A DNA stretch of 64,000 nt from Oceanicoccus sp. (GCF_029238675.1 NZ_JAQWFR010000017.1:91514-155513), one strand, 5' to 3'. Counted from the stretch's first letter, positions 41,415 to 52,097 are shown. A program made the numbers and translations. The notes: generated from the letters alone by a model not told the origin.

Positions 41415-42473
41415 TTAAATAAGTCTGGCCATCAGCTTTTTGATGGGGGCCGCAAGGCCAATGGTGGCCGGTTGATGCAGGTTATACCAGAGCTGTTGAT
41501 CAGCTTCCATGACTATCGATGGTGCTGTCTTCAGGGTAATGACAACGGGGCTGATCTCCAGATGGTAGTGGCTGAAGGTATGGCGGTAGTTATCCCAGCG
41601 ATCTATGGTTAGAGGTGCCTGTCCCAATGTGTCCTCACAGTATTGGCTGGCATTCTCCTCTGTGGCGATTTGAGGAAAAACCCATAAGCCGCCCCAAATG
41701 CCGGTAGGCGGTCTTTTTTCCAGCAGTAGCTCGTCATCGGCATTTTTAATAATAAGCATTTGCGTAGTTTTGACCGGCAGCTTTTTCCTGGGTTTTTTGC
41801 CGGGAAGCTCTAATTGGGTACCCAGTTTATGGGCGGAGCAGTCTTTATTCAGTGGGCATAGCGGGCAGGCAGGCTTGGAGCGGGTACACAAGGTTGCTCC
41901 TAAATCCATCATCGCCTGACTGTAGTCGGCTACTCTTTGTGTGGGTGCGTGGGCTTCAGCTACTTGCCATAGGTTTTTTAATACGGCGGTTTGCCCGGGC
42001 CAGCCTTCAATCGCATGGAAGCGGGCCAATACCCGTTTAACATTGCCGTCCAGAATAGCGGCGGGCAGCTGGAAGGCAATCGATACAATAGCACCAGCGG
42101 TAGAGCGGCCAATACCGGGTAGATCACTCAGCTGTTCAACGGTATTGGGAAATTCCCCCTGATATTCGTCACACACTAATCGGGCGGTTTTATGGAGATT
42201 GCGGGCACGGGAATAATAGCCAAGCCCGGTCCATAGGTGTAGCACCTGATCTTCGCTGGCTGCAGCGAGGGCTGTAACGGTGGGCAACTCTTCCATAAAG
42301 CGCAGAAAATAAGGGATAACCGTGCTGACCTGAGTCTGTTGCAGCATAATCTCTGACACCCAGACCCGGTAGGGGTTGATATCCTGTTGCCAGGGCAGGT
42401 CTTTGCGGCCGGAATGGTCGAACCACTGCAATACCCGCTTGCTGATATTGATGGAATCTCTGGCTTTAGTCAT
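41415..42473 (-). CDS. mutY: A/G-specific adenine glycosylase
   Basis: 352 aa. Removes adenine opposite 8-oxoguanine. The HhH-GPD core includes [21 protein letters not shown] and [12 protein letters not shown] (about 113-124), then the iron-sulfur loop [17 protein letters not shown] (spacing 6-2-5, about 194-210). A C-terminal NUDIX-like 8-oxoG-recognition domain starts near 230. It is divergent from hisB with a 221-bp gap. Confidence 0.96.
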   Translation of the reverse strand: MTKARDSINISKRVLQWFDHSGRKDLPWQQDINPYRVWVSEIMLQQTQVSTVIPYFLRFMEELPTVTALAAASEDQVLHLWTGLGYYSRARNLHKTARLVCDEYQGEFPNTVEQLSDLPGIGRSTAGAIVSIAFQLPAAILDGNVKRVLARFHAIEGWPGQTAVLKNLWQVAEAHAPTQRVADYSQAMMDLGATLCTRSKPACPLCPLNKDCSAHKLGTQLELPGKKPRKKLPVKTTQMLIIKNADDELLLEKRPPTGIWGGLWVFPQIATEENASQYCEDTLGQAPLTIDRWDNYRHTFSHYHLEISPVVITLKTAPSIVMEADQQLWYNLHQPATIGLAAPIKKLMARLI

Positions 42474-42627
42474 TAATGGAGTCTGTTAGGTCGATAGTCG
42501 CGGTGAATAGCGTTACTTATGGGTTTTATTACCGATTTTTTACCCAATGAGCATAACAATAGATGTAATGCTGGTGCGCTTTTTTTATAATACCCAATTG
42601 GTCGCAGAAAAGCTGCGGCTTGCCCTA

Positions 42628-42675
42628 TGTTTATACTTATGTTCATGCCTGGGTTTATACTTGGGTTTATAAGAG
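42628..42675. repeat. Four imperfect 12-bp tandem repeats before hisB
   Basis: TGTTTATACTTA, TGTTCATGCCTG, GGTTTATACTTG and GGTTTATAAGAG follow each other at 42628-42675, a 12-bp period in the region just before the hisB ribosome site. The repeats contain TATAC/TATAA elements that may act as promoter parts. They can be read as a repeating peptide, but no gene is credible there. Confidence 0.65.
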
Positions 42676-42694
42676 ACCTTTTGGAGAATCTTTC

Positions 42695-43288
42695 ATGGCG
42701 GATCGTAAAGCCACCATCAGTCGTAATACCCTGGAAACCCAGATCACCGTATCGATCAATCTGGACGGTACCGGCGAAGCCAAATTTGATACCGGCGTTC
42801 CCTTTCTCGATCATATGATGGACCAGATTGCCCGCCACGGTTTGATTGACCTGGACATCCAGGCCAAAGGTGACTTGCATATTGATGCCCACCACACCGT
42901 GGAAGATATCGGCATCACTTTGGGCCAGGCCTTTAATGAGGCTGTAGGTGATAAAAAAGGTATCGTCCGTTATGGCCACTCCTATGTGCCATTAGATGAA
43001 GCGCTATCTCGCGTTGTGATTGATTTTTCTGGTCGCCCGGGCCTTGAGTGGCATGTGCCTTTTACTCGCGGTTCTGTCGGTGGTTTTGATGTGGACCTGT
43101 TTATCGAGTTTTTCCAGGGCTTTATCAACCACGCCAAAGTGACCTTGCACGTTGATAACCTGCGTGGCAAAAATACTCACCACCAGGCGGAAACAGTGTT
43201 CAAAGCTTTTGGCCGCGCCCTGCGTATGGCCCTGACCGCTGATAAGCGTATGGAAGGTGTTATGCCATCCACTAAAGGCACGCTGTAA
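42695..43288 (+). CDS. hisB: Imidazoleglycerol-phosphate dehydratase
   Basis: 197 aa from ATG 42695, preceded by TTGGAGA; the frame is open upstream through the 12-bp repeats but that part is not HisB. Monofunctional enzyme of histidine synthesis, without the phosphatase domain found in enterobacterial HisB. Metal-binding segments [13 protein letters not shown] (about 39-51), [11 protein letters not shown] (about 66-76) and KNTHHQAE (about 160-167) are present. It is first of hisB-hisH-hisA-hisF. Confidence 0.97.
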   Translation: MADRKATISRNTLETQITVSINLDGTGEAKFDTGVPFLDHMMDQIARHGLIDLDIQAKGDLHIDAHHTVEDIGITLGQAFNEAVGDKKGIVRYGHSYVPLDEALSRVVIDFSGRPGLEWHVPFTRGSVGGFDVDLFIEFFQGFINHAKVTLHVDNLRGKNTHHQAETVFKAFGRALRMALTADKRMEGVMPSTKGTL

Positions 43289-43327
43289 CCATCACCGTTT
43301 ATTTTCTTAAAAGTCAGGATTAGCGTT

Positions 43328-43978
43328 ATGGCTAAAAGTACCGTTGCTGTAATCGATTACGGCATGGGTAATTTGCATTCTGTTGCCAGTGCGTTGCAGC
43401 ACGTTGGCGATAATGTGAATGTTATTGTTACCGGTGATGCCGAAAAAATTATCGCTGCCGATCGGGTGATCTTTCCCGGTGTTGGCGCTATTCGCGATTG
43501 CATGGCAGAAATTCTTCGTTTAGGTGTTGATCAGGTGGTGGCAGAAGTGGCTGCCACCAAACCTATGCTGGCTATTTGTGTGGGCATGCAAGCATTGATG
43601 AATAGCAGCGAAGAAAATAACGGTGTTAATTGCCTGGGTTTGTTTCCCGGTGAAGTTAAGTTTTTCGGTGACCCTTTAATTGGGCCCGACAACGAAAAAT
43701 TAAAAGTGCCCCATATGGGTTGGAATCAATTACACCAAACGATTGATCATCCTTTGTGGTCGGGTATCGAACAAGATAGCCGCTTTTATTTTGTGCACAG
43801 TTATTACGTTCATACTACTGACCCAGCTCTGGTGGCGGCAACCACTGATTACGGCGTTAATATTCATGCTGCCCTTTACCGCGATAATGTTTTCGCGGCG
43901 CAATGCCACCCGGAAAAAAGCAGCACAGCAGGCTTGCAACTGCTGGACAATTTTTTGCGCTGGGATGGCCAAAGCTAA
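43328..43978 (+). CDS. hisH: Imidazole glycerol phosphate synthase glutaminase subunit
   Basis: 216 aa class I glutamine amidotransferase supplying ammonia to HisF. The oxyanion VFPGVGAI (about 48-55), nucleophile CVGMQ (about 82-86) and the catalytic HPEKS near 196-200 are visible. [12 protein letters not shown] at the N-terminus is typical of HisH. It lies 39 bp after hisB. Confidence 0.97.
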   Translation: MAKSTVAVIDYGMGNLHSVASALQHVGDNVNVIVTGDAEKIIAADRVIFPGVGAIRDCMAEILRLGVDQVVAEVAATKPMLAICVGMQALMNSSEENNGVNCLGLFPGEVKFFGDPLIGPDNEKLKVPHMGWNQLHQTIDHPLWSGIEQDSRFYFVHSYYVHTTDPALVAATTDYGVNIHAALYRDNVFAAQCHPEKSSTAGLQLLDNFLRWDGQS

Positions 43979-44005
43979 TTTATTTTTTAAGACGGTTTTT
44001 AAAAC

Positions 44006-44737
44006 ATGTTAATTATTCCTGCAATTGATTTAAAAGATGGTGCTTGCGTTCGTTTGCGTCAGGGCTTGATGGATGACTCTACCGTTTATGGCGACGACCC
44101 GGTGCAGATGGCAAGCCGCTGGGTAGATGCCGGTTGTCGCCGCTTACATTTGGTAGATTTAAATGGCGCCTTTGATGGCAAGCCTATTAACGGCGAAGCC
44201 GTTACCTCTATCGCTAAAGCCTATCCAGACCTGCCGATTCAAATTGGCGGTGGCATTCGTAACCTCGATACTATCGAGCACTATATTAATGCTGGCGTAA
44301 ATTATTTAATTATTGGTACCAAGGCGGTTAAAGAGCCTGAGTTTGTTACGGAGGCTTGCAAAGCTTTTCCCGGCCATATTATTGTGGGCCTTGATGCCAA
44401 AGATGGTTTGGTGGCTACTGACGGCTGGGCAGAGGTTTCTGATATTAAAGCTACCGAGTTAGCCAAACGTTTTGAGCAGGATGGCGTTGAATCGATTGTT
44501 TATACCGATATTAGTCGCGATGGTATGATGCAGGGCGTTAACGTTGAGCAAACAGTAGCGATGGCTCAAGCTTCCAGCATTCAAGTTATTGCTTCCGGTG
44601 GTGTGACTAATATGGATGATATTAAAGCCCTGCAAGCTGTCGCTGGCGAAGGTATTTTGGGAGCCATTACAGGGCGCGCTATTTACGAAGGCACGCTGGA
44701 TGTTGCCGTGGCACAAACATTCTGCGATCAAGCGTAA
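44006..44737 (+). CDS. hisA: ProFAR isomerase
   Basis: 243 aa TIM barrel isomerising ProFAR to [20 protein letters not shown] opens the protein with the catalytic Asp8. IGGGIRN (about 80-86) and the phosphate-binding IASGGV (about 197-202) match HisA, and [10 protein letters not shown] (about 168-177) contains the second catalytic Asp. A palindromic element separates it from hisF. Confidence 0.97.
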   Translation: MLIIPAIDLKDGACVRLRQGLMDDSTVYGDDPVQMASRWVDAGCRRLHLVDLNGAFDGKPINGEAVTSIAKAYPDLPIQIGGGIRNLDTIEHYINAGVNYLIIGTKAVKEPEFVTEACKAFPGHIIVGLDAKDGLVATDGWAEVSDIKATELAKRFEQDGVESIVYTDISRDGMMQGVNVEQTVAMAQASSIQVIASGGVTNMDDIKALQAVAGEGILGAITGRAIYEGTLDVAVAQTFCDQA

Positions 44738-44744
44738 CAGAATC

Positions 44745-44817
44745 GTCGCCCCCGCGAAGGCGGGGGCCCAGTGCTACGGCATAGCCGTAGCTGGATTACT
44801 GCCTTCGCGGTAATGAC
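44745..44817. repeat. Palindromic element, short variant, between hisA and hisF
   Basis: Arms at 44745-44771 (GTCGCCCCCGCGAAGGCG start) and 44791-44817 (GCCTTCGCGGTAATGAC end) correspond to the 27-bp arms of the 101-bp element but pair imperfectly. The centre is a separate hairpin, GCTACGGC with GCCGTAGC. At 73 bp it is a degenerate or alternative member. It sits inside the his operon, so it may lower hisF transcription or stabilise the upstream mRNA. Confidence 0.8.
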
Positions 44818-44842
44818 GTTCTTAAACCAATGTGGATAAATT

Positions 44843-45616
44843 ATGGCTTTAGCAAAAAGAATTATTCCTTGTCTTGATGTTGAAAATGGTCGCGTAGTCA
44901 AAGGCGTTAACTTTGTTGATATTCGTGATGCGGGTGACCCGGTAGAAATTGCCAAGCGTTATAACGAGCAGGGCGCCGATGAAATTACTTTCCTAGATAT
45001 TACCGCCACCCATGAAGGCCGCGATACCACCGTACATACCGTAGAAAAAATTGCTGCGGAAGTTTTTATTCCCTTAACCGTGGGTGGCGGTATTCGAACT
45101 GTTGATGATATTCGCACCATGCTAAATGCCGGTGCTGATAAGGTAGCAATAAATTCCGCCGCTATTCACAATCCTGATTTTGTTAAAGAGGCTGCCGAGC
45201 GTTTTGGTTCGCAGTGTATTGTAGTAGCGATTGATGCAAAGCAAGTCAGTACTGAGGGGGAGCCTTTACGTTGGGACATTTTTACCCATGGTGGCCGCAA
45301 GCCAACGGGTATTAATGCGGTAGAGTGGGCGGTAAAAATGGTGGCCAACGGCGCCGGAGAAATTTTGCTGACCAGCATGGATGGCGATGGCACCAAAAAG
45401 GGTTATGATCTGCCATTAAATAAAGCGATTAGCGATGCGGTATCGGTACCGGTTATTGCTTCAGGTGGCGTTGGTGAATTACAGCATTTGGTGGATGGTG
45501 TTAAGCAAGGTGGTGTTGATGCCGTATTAGCGGCCAGTATCTTTCACTTTGGCGAACACACCGTGCCGGAGGCAAAACAGTTTATGGCGCAGCAGGGAAT
45601 AGAAGTCAGGCTGTAG
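44843..45616 (+). CDS. hisF: Imidazole glycerol phosphate synthase cyclase subunit
   Basis: 257 aa TIM barrel that joins HisH-derived ammonia to [20 protein letters not shown] carries catalytic Asp11. VGGGIRT (about 81-87), [15 protein letters not shown] (about 175-189, second catalytic Asp) and VIASGGVG are conserved. It completes the his cluster; its end overlaps the convergent DUF6316-like gene by 11 bp. Confidence 0.97.
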   Translation: MALAKRIIPCLDVENGRVVKGVNFVDIRDAGDPVEIAKRYNEQGADEITFLDITATHEGRDTTVHTVEKIAAEVFIPLTVGGGIRTVDDIRTMLNAGADKVAINSAAIHNPDFVKEAAERFGSQCIVVAIDAKQVSTEGEPLRWDIFTHGGRKPTGINAVEWAVKMVANGAGEILLTSMDGDGTKKGYDLPLNKAISDAVSVPVIASGGVGELQHLVDGVKQGGVDAVLAASIFHFGEHTVPEAKQFMAQQGIEVRL

Positions 45617-45839
45617 TTAGTGCAGCATAGAGTCTAGTTAAGGTTTTCGGCTCAGCCAGGGACATAAACTCAATAAAATCATTCAGCCCTTTGATGGCTT
45701 CTTTCTTATCACCAAAAGGACCGATAGGCGCCCCTTCCCGGGTTGAGAAAAACCACTCTCCTTGTGCGGCGAAAAAACGCTCAGAACGTACGGGAAGAGT
45801 GCTGCCCGTTTCGCCGGCTCTAAGGGTCATACTTCTCAT
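45606..45839 (-). CDS. DUF6316-like small protein
   Basis: 77 aa with [38 protein letters not shown], a pattern of small uncharacterised proteins next to division or envelope genes in Pseudomonas-like bacteria. It has no signal peptide or membrane segment. It is tail-to-tail with hisF (11-bp overlap) and lies 53 bp after the yibQ stop region on the same strand. Function unknown. Confidence 0.7.
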   Translation of the reverse strand: MRSMTLRAGETGSTLPVRSERFFAAQGEWFFSTREGAPIGPFGDKKEAIKGLNDFIEFMSLAEPKTLTRLYAALTTA

Positions 45840-45892
45840 CTGATAGGCCCTGTCGTGGATAGGCTCTGTCGTAAGTTTTTAACAGTTTAGCG

Positions 45893-46681
45893 TTATTTCC
45901 CTATATTGAAAGGTTTTTCAATGCTTAGTTTTGTGCTCTGGCGGTGAAGTTCAAATTGACTAACCGATCGGCTGCCAGAGGCTTTGATTAACACCACGCC
46001 CTTTTCTTTGAGTAACGGCAGTTGTTGTTCTAAAAACTCCAGTGTTTCAGGGTAGGGATGGCCAATAGCGACAGCCTCCCCCTGTTGTTTGGATAAGCGG
46101 AGCAGTTGATCAAACTGCCTGGCAATAGCGGCTATGGTGGGTTCGTTGTCCAGAAATACATCGCGTCTCAGGGTGGGTAGCTGTAGCTCTCGAGCGGTGC
46201 TTTCAGCCACGGTAAGCGGGCTGGTGCGGCTATCGACAAAATAGAGGTTTTGTTGTTTTAGCTCCTGCATCAGCCATGCCATGGGTTGCTTAAGCTGGGT
46301 GAGCAGGCTGCCCATATGATTGTTAACGCCTTTGGCATGGGGGATGGAATAGATATTATCCACCAGGGTTTGCCGAAATTGCTGTTGATTCATTCTTGGG
46401 GTTAGTGTGCCTGGTCCGGTCGGGTAGTCGTGCAGATTGCTCATGGGCGCATGGAGCAGAACTTCTTTTTGCCGCCGGTTGGCTTCATTCGCCAACGTTT
46501 TGCTATAGGGGCTATGTGGCAGGAAGGCATAGTTAACAGCGCCGGGTAGAGCAATGGCCCGTTGTCCCAGTTCAAGGCTATTACCCATATCATCAATAAT
46601 TAGAACAATTCGGGATTCTGCTATGTCTGCCAAACAGCTGCTGGCCAGGCCAAGGCAAAGAAATAGAGCGAGTATCTTCAT
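45893..46681 (-). CDS. yibQ: Divergent polysaccharide deacetylase family protein (YibQ)
   Basis: 262 aa exported protein: signal peptide about 1-19, then IVLIIDDMGNSLELGQRA, VNYAFLPHSPYS and EVLLHAPM. NodB-like fold of the divergent polysaccharide deacetylase group. Function is not proven; the conserved location behind ctpA and envC suggests peptidoglycan or division work. It is 35 bp after ctpA. Confidence 0.9.
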   Translation of the reverse strand: MKILALFLCLGLASSCLADIAESRIVLIIDDMGNSLELGQRAIALPGAVNYAFLPHSPYSKTLANEANRRQKEVLLHAPMSNLHDYPTGPGTLTPRMNQQQFRQTLVDNIYSIPHAKGVNNHMGSLLTQLKQPMAWLMQELKQQNLYFVDSRTSPLTVAESTARELQLPTLRRDVFLDNEPTIAAIARQFDQLLRLSKQQGEAVAIGHPYPETLEFLEQQLPLLKEKGVVLIKASGSRSVSQFELHRQSTKLSIEKPFNIGK

Positions 46682-46716
46682 GAATTAACTATATAGCTTT
46701 GATTACAGGGCTTTGA

Positions 46717-48126
46717 TTACAGAGCTTTAGGAACTTCCTGGTGTTCTGGTTTGCTGGCTACTTGAGTGGCTTTTTCGTTAAGGCCCAGAATGTTTAAGCC
46801 CTTCAGCAAATTCAAGGCTTCATACAATTGGTTATCACTATTAAACAGGCCGTCTTTAGCCTTGTCCTGGCGCTTTTCACGATCACTTTCATCGCCATTG
46901 GTGCTGCTTAGATGTCCCTGCAAGTCCGCTTCGGTAATACGCTCGCGGGTTTTGATGGTTTCAATTTTAGCCCGCTCTACTACGATATCTGGAACAATGC
47001 CCTGAGCCTGGATGGAGCGTCCGTTGGGGGTAAAATAACGGGCAGTGGTTAATTTGATCGCATGCTTTTCAGATAAGGGCACGACGGTTTGTACCGAGCC
47101 TTTGCCAAAACTATCGGTTCCCATAATAACCGCGCGGTGATGATCTTGCAGCGCACCGGCCACAATTTCCGAGGCTGAAGCTGAGCCGCCATTAATCAAT
47201 ACCACCACGGGAGCTCCATCGGTCAAGTCATTGGGAGTGGCGGAATATTCCGAGTGAGAATCATTCAGCCGCCCTTCGGTGTAAACAATCAGGCCTTCTT
47301 CCAGTAGGGTATCTGCCACCTCAACGGAGGACTGCAAAATACCACCGGGGTTATTGCGCAGGTCAACCACCAGCCCTTTCATTGGGGTATCTTTCGTCTT
47401 TAGCTTCTCAATGGCTTTGCGAAATTCACTGCCGGTTTTACTTTGGAACTGGGCAATACGCACATAGCCAAAGCCCTCTTCCAAGGTTTTGCTGCGTACG
47501 CTAACCACTTTGATAATGTCCCGGGTGACAGTGACATCAAAGGGTTGGCGAATACCTTCACGAACGATGGTCAGTTCAATATCGCTGCCTTTTTTGCCGC
47601 GCATGAGCTTAACGGCTTCATTCAGGGACATACCTTTAACCGGCTTGTTGTCCAGCTGGATAATCAGGTCACCACTTTCAATACCGGCTTTTTCGGCAGG
47701 GGTATCATCAATAGGGGAGATCACTTTGACATAGCCATTTTCCAGACCGACTTCCAGACCTAAGCCACCAAACTCACCGGAGGTGCTGACTTGCAGGTCA
47801 TCAAAGGATTTTGCGTCTAAATAGCTGGAGTGGGGGTCAAGGCCGGATAGCATACCGCGAATGGCATTTTCCAGCAGGGTTTTATCGTCAATCTCTTCAA
47901 CATAACTAAGGCGGATATGATTAAACACATCGGCAAAGGAGCGAAGCTCATCCAGCGGGAGTTTACCCTCATTAATGCTGGCGGCTTGTTGGGATGCGGG
48001 TACTTCCTCGGTGTCATCGGCCTGTTGGGCTTGTGCATTAGAGACAAGGGACATGACCAGTACCAGACTGAATAGCAGACCGGTTCTCGTTTGCGTTGTA
48101 AAAGCTGACTTCATAGTGATGCTCAT
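46717..48126 (-). CDS. ctpA: S41 family carboxy-terminal processing protease
   Basis: 469 aa periplasmic protease. Signal peptide about 1-33 (an alternative start is Met5). The PDZ domain (about 95-180) has GLGLEVGLENGYVKVISPI. The catalytic pair is visible as serine in GGSASASEIVAG (about 310-321) and lysine in DSFGKGSVQT (about 337-346). It processes C-termini of envelope proteins; in Pseudomonas the related gene has a role in the degradation of cell wall hydrolases. It follows envC. Confidence 0.94.
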   Translation of the reverse strand: MSITMKSAFTTQTRTGLLFSLVLVMSLVSNAQAQQADDTEEVPASQQAASINEGKLPLDELRSFADVFNHIRLSYVEEIDDKTLLENAIRGMLSGLDPHSSYLDAKSFDDLQVSTSGEFGGLGLEVGLENGYVKVISPIDDTPAEKAGIESGDLIIQLDNKPVKGMSLNEAVKLMRGKKGSDIELTIVREGIRQPFDVTVTRDIIKVVSVRSKTLEEGFGYVRIAQFQSKTGSEFRKAIEKLKTKDTPMKGLVVDLRNNPGGILQSSVEVADTLLEEGLIVYTEGRLNDSHSEYSATPNDLTDGAPVVVLINGGSASASEIVAGALQDHHRAVIMGTDSFGKGSVQTVVPLSEKHAIKLTTARYFTPNGRSIQAQGIVPDIVVERAKIETIKTRERITEADLQGHLSSTNGDESDREKRQDKAKDGLFNSDNQLYEALNLLKGLNILGLNEKATQVASKPEHQEVPKAL

Positions 48127-48217
48127 TAAATAGCGCTACTTATTCTTTTGTCTCGGTTTGATTGTACCTTGCTTTTAAGGGGGGGTGTTAGGTAATACAA
48201 CCGCCTGGCGTGCTCCA

Positions 48218-49396
48218 TTATGCCCGTTTACACCATCGGCGTGGGTCTGTTGGCTTGCCATTGTGACGGATCTCAAAGTATAGCCCGGCCCGCTGCTGGC
48301 CACCGCTATTGCCCACCGTGGCAATCATATCGCCGGGGTTTACCCAGTCGCCGGTCTCTTTTAGCAAGCTTTGATTATGTGCATACAGGCTCATATAACC
48401 ATCGCCGTGGTCAATAATAACCAGCAAACCTGAGCCCCGCAGCCAGTCGGCGAAGACCACTCGGCCAGAATGAATGGCCTCCACTTTGCTGCCTTCAGTG
48501 GCGGGAATAGCCAAACCCTGCCAGCGCAGGGAGGTGCCATTACGTTTATAGCCAAAGCGATTGCTAGGTTTGCCCGCCACCGGCCAGGGCAGCTTGCCTT
48601 TTAATTTGCCAAAAGGGCTGTAGTCGCTGGGGATACTGATATTGGCGAGGGTTTGCTCGACGGCGGCTAAAATGCGTTCTAGTTCGCTGCGGTCTTTAGC
48701 CGCCTTCTTTAAACGCTGGTCGTTATTTTTAATCGCTGAATTGATTTTGGCGAGATTGTTTTGCCGGGATTGTTTGCTGGCAAGCAGGCTTTGGTGGGCT
48801 CTGCCAAGTTTTGCTTTTGCGCTGGTTAGGGTTTGAGTCTTTTCAACAATGCGTGGCTCGATAGAGTTGAGCTCGCTAATAATATTGATGTAATTTTCAA
48901 TCTGCTCGCTGCGGGCTTGATTGAAATAATCGTAGTAGGTAAGAGCTCGACTGATTTTATCCGGCTGTTCTTGATTGAGCAGCACTTTAATTTTTTTCTC
49001 TTGGCCAACCTGATAGGCCGCCAGTACTTGTTGCTCAATAAATTTTTGCTGGTCCCGTTTCGCTGTATTAAGGTCTTTGCGTCTGATCTGCAGGGATTGT
49101 AATTCAGCTTGCTCCTGGTTTAGCTGTTGTTGAATACCGCGAATTTGCTTTTGTACGGCGCCAATATCTACTTCAGATTTTTGTAGTGAGTTCTGCAGCT
49201 CGGAACGCTGGCCCTTAAATTCAGAGAGCAGCTTGCGCAGGGATGACATCTCTTTATTGAGCTGCTGGATTTGCTGGCGGGTTTTCGTGTCGTCGTCGGC
49301 GGTGATGCTTTGCAGGGGGAGTAACAGGGTTAGGGCAGCAGCGAGAAAAAAGCGCAGTAGTGCCGGCTTTTTTCTAAAGGTAAAACGCTCGCCCAT
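48218..49396 (-). CDS. envC: EnvC-type murein hydrolase activator
   Basis: 392 aa. Signal peptide (about 1-33) then a long coiled coil (about 35-250) with many Gln/Leu heptads, and a C-terminal LytM/M23 domain (about 280-390). The HxxxD and final HxH metal motifs of active LytM are lost (RWQGLAIP and LYFEIRH), as in EnvC, so it should activate amidases at the septum rather than cut peptidoglycan itself. It lies between gpmI and ctpA, the usual order. Confidence 0.93.
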   Translation of the reverse strand: MGERFTFRKKPALLRFFLAAALTLLLPLQSITADDDTKTRQQIQQLNKEMSSLRKLLSEFKGQRSELQNSLQKSEVDIGAVQKQIRGIQQQLNQEQAELQSLQIRRKDLNTAKRDQQKFIEQQVLAAYQVGQEKKIKVLLNQEQPDKISRALTYYDYFNQARSEQIENYINIISELNSIEPRIVEKTQTLTSAKAKLGRAHQSLLASKQSRQNNLAKINSAIKNNDQRLKKAAKDRSELERILAAVEQTLANISIPSDYSPFGKLKGKLPWPVAGKPSNRFGYKRNGTSLRWQGLAIPATEGSKVEAIHSGRVVFADWLRGSGLLVIIDHGDGYMSLYAHNQSLLKETGDWVNPGDMIATVGNSGGQQRAGLYFEIRHNGKPTDPRRWCKRA

Positions 49397-49420
49397 TTAA
49401 GGTGTGCCTCATAATCTGTT

Positions 49421-49521
49421 GTCATTCCCGCGTAGGGGGGAATCCAGCCTGCATGCTTATGCTGTTATTTCCGCGAAAGCGGAAATCTACAGCACTGGAT
49501 TCCCGCCTACGCGGGAATGAC
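49421..49521. repeat. 101-bp palindromic intergenic element, copy B
   Basis: 27-bp arms at 49421-49447 and 49495-49521 are reverse complements with one mismatch. The centre shares GCATGCTTATGCTGTTATTTCC with copy A at 13946-14046; both copies are exactly 101 bp. It lies between envC and gpmI. Confidence 0.9.
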
Positions 49522-49540
49522 GGTTTGGTGCAAGTGTAGA

Positions 49541-51097
49541 CTAATTCACCGAAACCAGTGAATTCCCCGTCATTTCTACAGGCTGCTCTATATTCATTAA
49601 CGCCAACAGGGTTGGTGCAACATCGGCTAGCTTGCCTCCTTCCTGCTGCATGCTAACGGATTTATTGCCCACATAAATAAAGGGCACCAGTTCAGTGGTG
49701 TGCTGGGTATGGGCCTGGCCGGAAACATAGTCGAGCATTTGCTCGCAGTTGCCATGGTCAGCGGTGATCAGGCAATCACCATCGACACTGAGTACCGCTT
49801 CACTAACTCTGCGCACACTTTCATCAATCGCTTCAGCGGCTTTTAATGCAGCCTGGTAACTGCCGGTGTGGCCAACCATATCGCCATTGGCGTAGTTGCA
49901 GATAATGGTGTCGTACTCGCCGCTGGTAATGGCGGCTACCAGTTTATCGGTTACTTCCGGCGCGCTCATTTCCGGTTGCAGGTCGTAGGTAGCTACATCG
50001 GGTGAGGGAATCAGAATTCTATCTTCGCCTTTATATAACTCTTCTCTGCCGCCACTAAAGAAAAAAGTAACATGGGCGTATTTTTCTGTTTCTGCAATAC
50101 GCAGCTGTTTTTTATTATTGGCTTCCATGAGTTCGCCAAAGCTATTAGTCACTTTTTCAGGGGGGAAGGCACTGGGTGCTTTGATATCGGCGGCGTATTC
50201 TGTAGTCGTTACAAAACTTGCCAGCTTGGGTGTTTTGCTGCGAGTAAATCCGTCGAACGCTGGTTCAACAAAAGCACGGGTTATTTCTCGGGCTCGGTCA
50301 GCGCGGAAGTTCATAAAGATAACGGCGTCGCCCTCATTAATGATGGCGCTTGGCTGGTCTTCTGTTTGAATAATAGTGGCGCTAACAAACTCGTCGTTTT
50401 CGTCACGTTGGTAAGCGGCATTGAGCCCGTCAATGGCATTATCAAAGCGGTAGTCAGCCTTGGCCTCGGTTAGCAGATCATAAGCTAGCTGAACTCGCTC
50501 CCAGCGGTTATCTCTGTCCATGGCGTAATAGCGGCCGACTAAAGAAGCGACGCGGCCACAGCCGTGCTCGGCAAATTTGTCATTCATTTTTTGCAGGGAA
50601 GCTTCAGCGCTGCGAGGTGGGGTATCGCGGCCATCCAGAAATGCGTGTAGGTAAACCTGCCTGGCACCACGCTGGGCAGCCATATCGATCATCGCCAGAA
50701 TATGGTTCTCATGGCTGTGAACCCCGCCGGGGGATACCAGGCCAAACAGGTGTATCGCCTTATCCGCGCTGACGGCTTTATCAATAGCTTCTATATAGGT
50801 ACTGTTTTCAAAAAAGTCACCATCGGCGATGGCTTTATCGATACGGCTGATATTCTGGTAAACAATACGCCCGGCCCCAAGGCTCATATGGCCCACTTCA
50901 GAGTTGCCCATCTGGCCCTCCGGCAGACCTACGTTTAGGCCTGAACTGGAAATCAGGGTTTTTGGCTGCTGCTGCCACAGTTTGTCCCAGGTGGGGGTGT
51001 TGGCATTATGGATAGCGTTGTCTTCCGGTGCTTCCCGGTGGCCCCAGCCATCAAGAATCAATAAAACAACGGTTTTTTTGCCAGTACTGTTTGTCAT
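49541..51097 (-). CDS. gpmI: 2,3-Bisphosphoglycerate-independent phosphoglycerate mutase
   Basis: 518 aa from ATG 51097 (the open frame extends to 51196 but reads intergenic DNA). Mn-dependent glycolytic mutase of the alkaline-phosphatase superfamily. [11 protein letters not shown] carries the first metal Asp, GNSEVGHM the phosphorylated Ser (about 62-65), and HGNCEQM near 460 metal ligands. It is divergent from the rhodanese gene. Confidence 0.97.
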   Translation of the reverse strand: MTNSTGKKTVVLLILDGWGHREAPEDNAIHNANTPTWDKLWQQQPKTLISSSGLNVGLPEGQMGNSEVGHMSLGAGRIVYQNISRIDKAIADGDFFENSTYIEAIDKAVSADKAIHLFGLVSPGGVHSHENHILAMIDMAAQRGARQVYLHAFLDGRDTPPRSAEASLQKMNDKFAEHGCGRVASLVGRYYAMDRDNRWERVQLAYDLLTEAKADYRFDNAIDGLNAAYQRDENDEFVSATIIQTEDQPSAIINEGDAVIFMNFRADRAREITRAFVEPAFDGFTRSKTPKLASFVTTTEYAADIKAPSAFPPEKVTNSFGELMEANNKKQLRIAETEKYAHVTFFFSGGREELYKGEDRILIPSPDVATYDLQPEMSAPEVTDKLVAAITSGEYDTIICNYANGDMVGHTGSYQAALKAAEAIDESVRRVSEAVLSVDGDCLITADHGNCEQMLDYVSGQAHTQHTTELVPFIYVGNKSVSMQQEGGKLADVAPTLLALMNIEQPVEMTGNSLVSVN

Positions 51098-51292
51098 AGC
51101 TCGGTCTGTCTTCTCGTTCGAATGTTTTTGCGGGCCTAATTCTACCGATTCCGGCTGCAGTTCGCCATGGCATTGGCGTTTACTGGAGATATTCACAGTG
51201 TCAACAGGCCTTGTCGGTGTGTATACTTGCGCCCTTAATTTGTAACTGCGGTGCCAGTGGCGCTGTTTAAAGGTGTGAGGTAAGTCAGGGCA

Positions 51293-51709
51293 ATGGCTCT
51301 ATTTTTAGAATTTTTGGCTGAGCAGTGGATCGTTGCATCAGCATTAATGGTGTGTGTTGGTCTATTAATTCGCCATGAGTCAGCCAAGGGTGGCCCAACC
51401 CTCAGCCCACAACAGCTAATCACAGAAGTTAACCAAAAGCAGGCATTGGTGGTTGATTTAAGAGATAGCAAAGAGTTCGACCAGGGCCATATTGTCGATG
51501 CGATCAATATACCTCATGCCAAATTGGCGACACGGAAAGTCGAACTGGAGTCCTCTAAAGACAAACCCATTATCCTGGTGTGTAAAATGGGCCAGCATTC
51601 AGGTGCTGCTGGTAAAACCCTGGCTGCCGATGGCTTTAACCAGGTGTCGCGCCTTAGTGGCGGTATGATGGAGTGGCAAAATATGCAGCTGCCACTTGTA
51701 ACCAAGTAA
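51293..51709 (+). CDS. yibN: Membrane-anchored rhodanese-domain protein (YibN-like)
   Basis: 138 aa. One N-terminal membrane helix (about 8-26) precedes a rhodanese domain (about 40-135) with [13 protein letters not shown] (about 56-68) and the persulfide loop CKMGQHSG (about 101-108). It could carry sulfane sulfur; the substrate is unknown. It opens the rhodanese-grxC-secB group divergent from gpmI, a conserved order. Confidence 0.92.
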   Translation: MALFLEFLAEQWIVASALMVCVGLLIRHESAKGGPTLSPQQLITEVNQKQALVVDLRDSKEFDQGHIVDAINIPHAKLATRKVELESSKDKPIILVCKMGQHSGAAGKTLAADGFNQVSRLSGGMMEWQNMQLPLVTK

Positions 51710-51757
51710 TTCAGCCTCATTATAAGAGGCTGGCTAGCAACAGAGATTGTGAGTCGT

Positions 51758-52039
51758 ATGTCAGATATTTATCTTTATACCACCCGTTTTTGTCCGTTCT
51801 GTGTACAGGCAAAGCAATTACTAGATTCTAAAAGTCTGGCCTATAGTGAGATTTCAGTGGATGGTGACCCTGAGCTGCGTTTGGAAATGATGAACCTCAG
51901 TGGTCGCCGCACCGTGCCGCAAATCTGGGTCGGCGAAACCCATGTTGGCGGTTGTGATGATTTATGGGCGCTGGAGCGTTCGGGCAAATTAGATAGTCTG
52001 GTAGAGGCCGAAGGCCTGAATCGAGCGGGTTTAAAGTAG
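51758..52039 (+). CDS. grxC: Glutaredoxin 3
   Basis: 93 aa from ATG 51758 (a GTG at 51749 is also in frame). Active site CPFC (about 12-15), TVPQIW (cis-Pro) near 56 and GGCDDLWAL near 68 are typical of Grx3. It sits between rhodanese and secB, the classic grxC position, and differs from the stand-alone CGFC glutaredoxin at 13.7 kb. Confidence 0.95.
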   Translation: MSDIYLYTTRFCPFCVQAKQLLDSKSLAYSEISVDGDPELRLEMMNLSGRRTVPQIWVGETHVGGCDDLWALERSGKLDSLVEAEGLNRAGLK

Positions 52040-52097
52040 TAATAACGAATACCTGAAACCACAACATTGATTAGATTAGGATTATAGAGGAAAGATC

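Noticed and set aside
42627..42818. Frame through the 12-bp repeats before hisB
   Set aside because: Its length is due to the repeats and it overlaps hisB in another frame.
48218..49396. Active LytM endopeptidase
   Set aside because: The metal-binding His residues of active LytM enzymes are replaced, so the protein was called an activator of the EnvC type.
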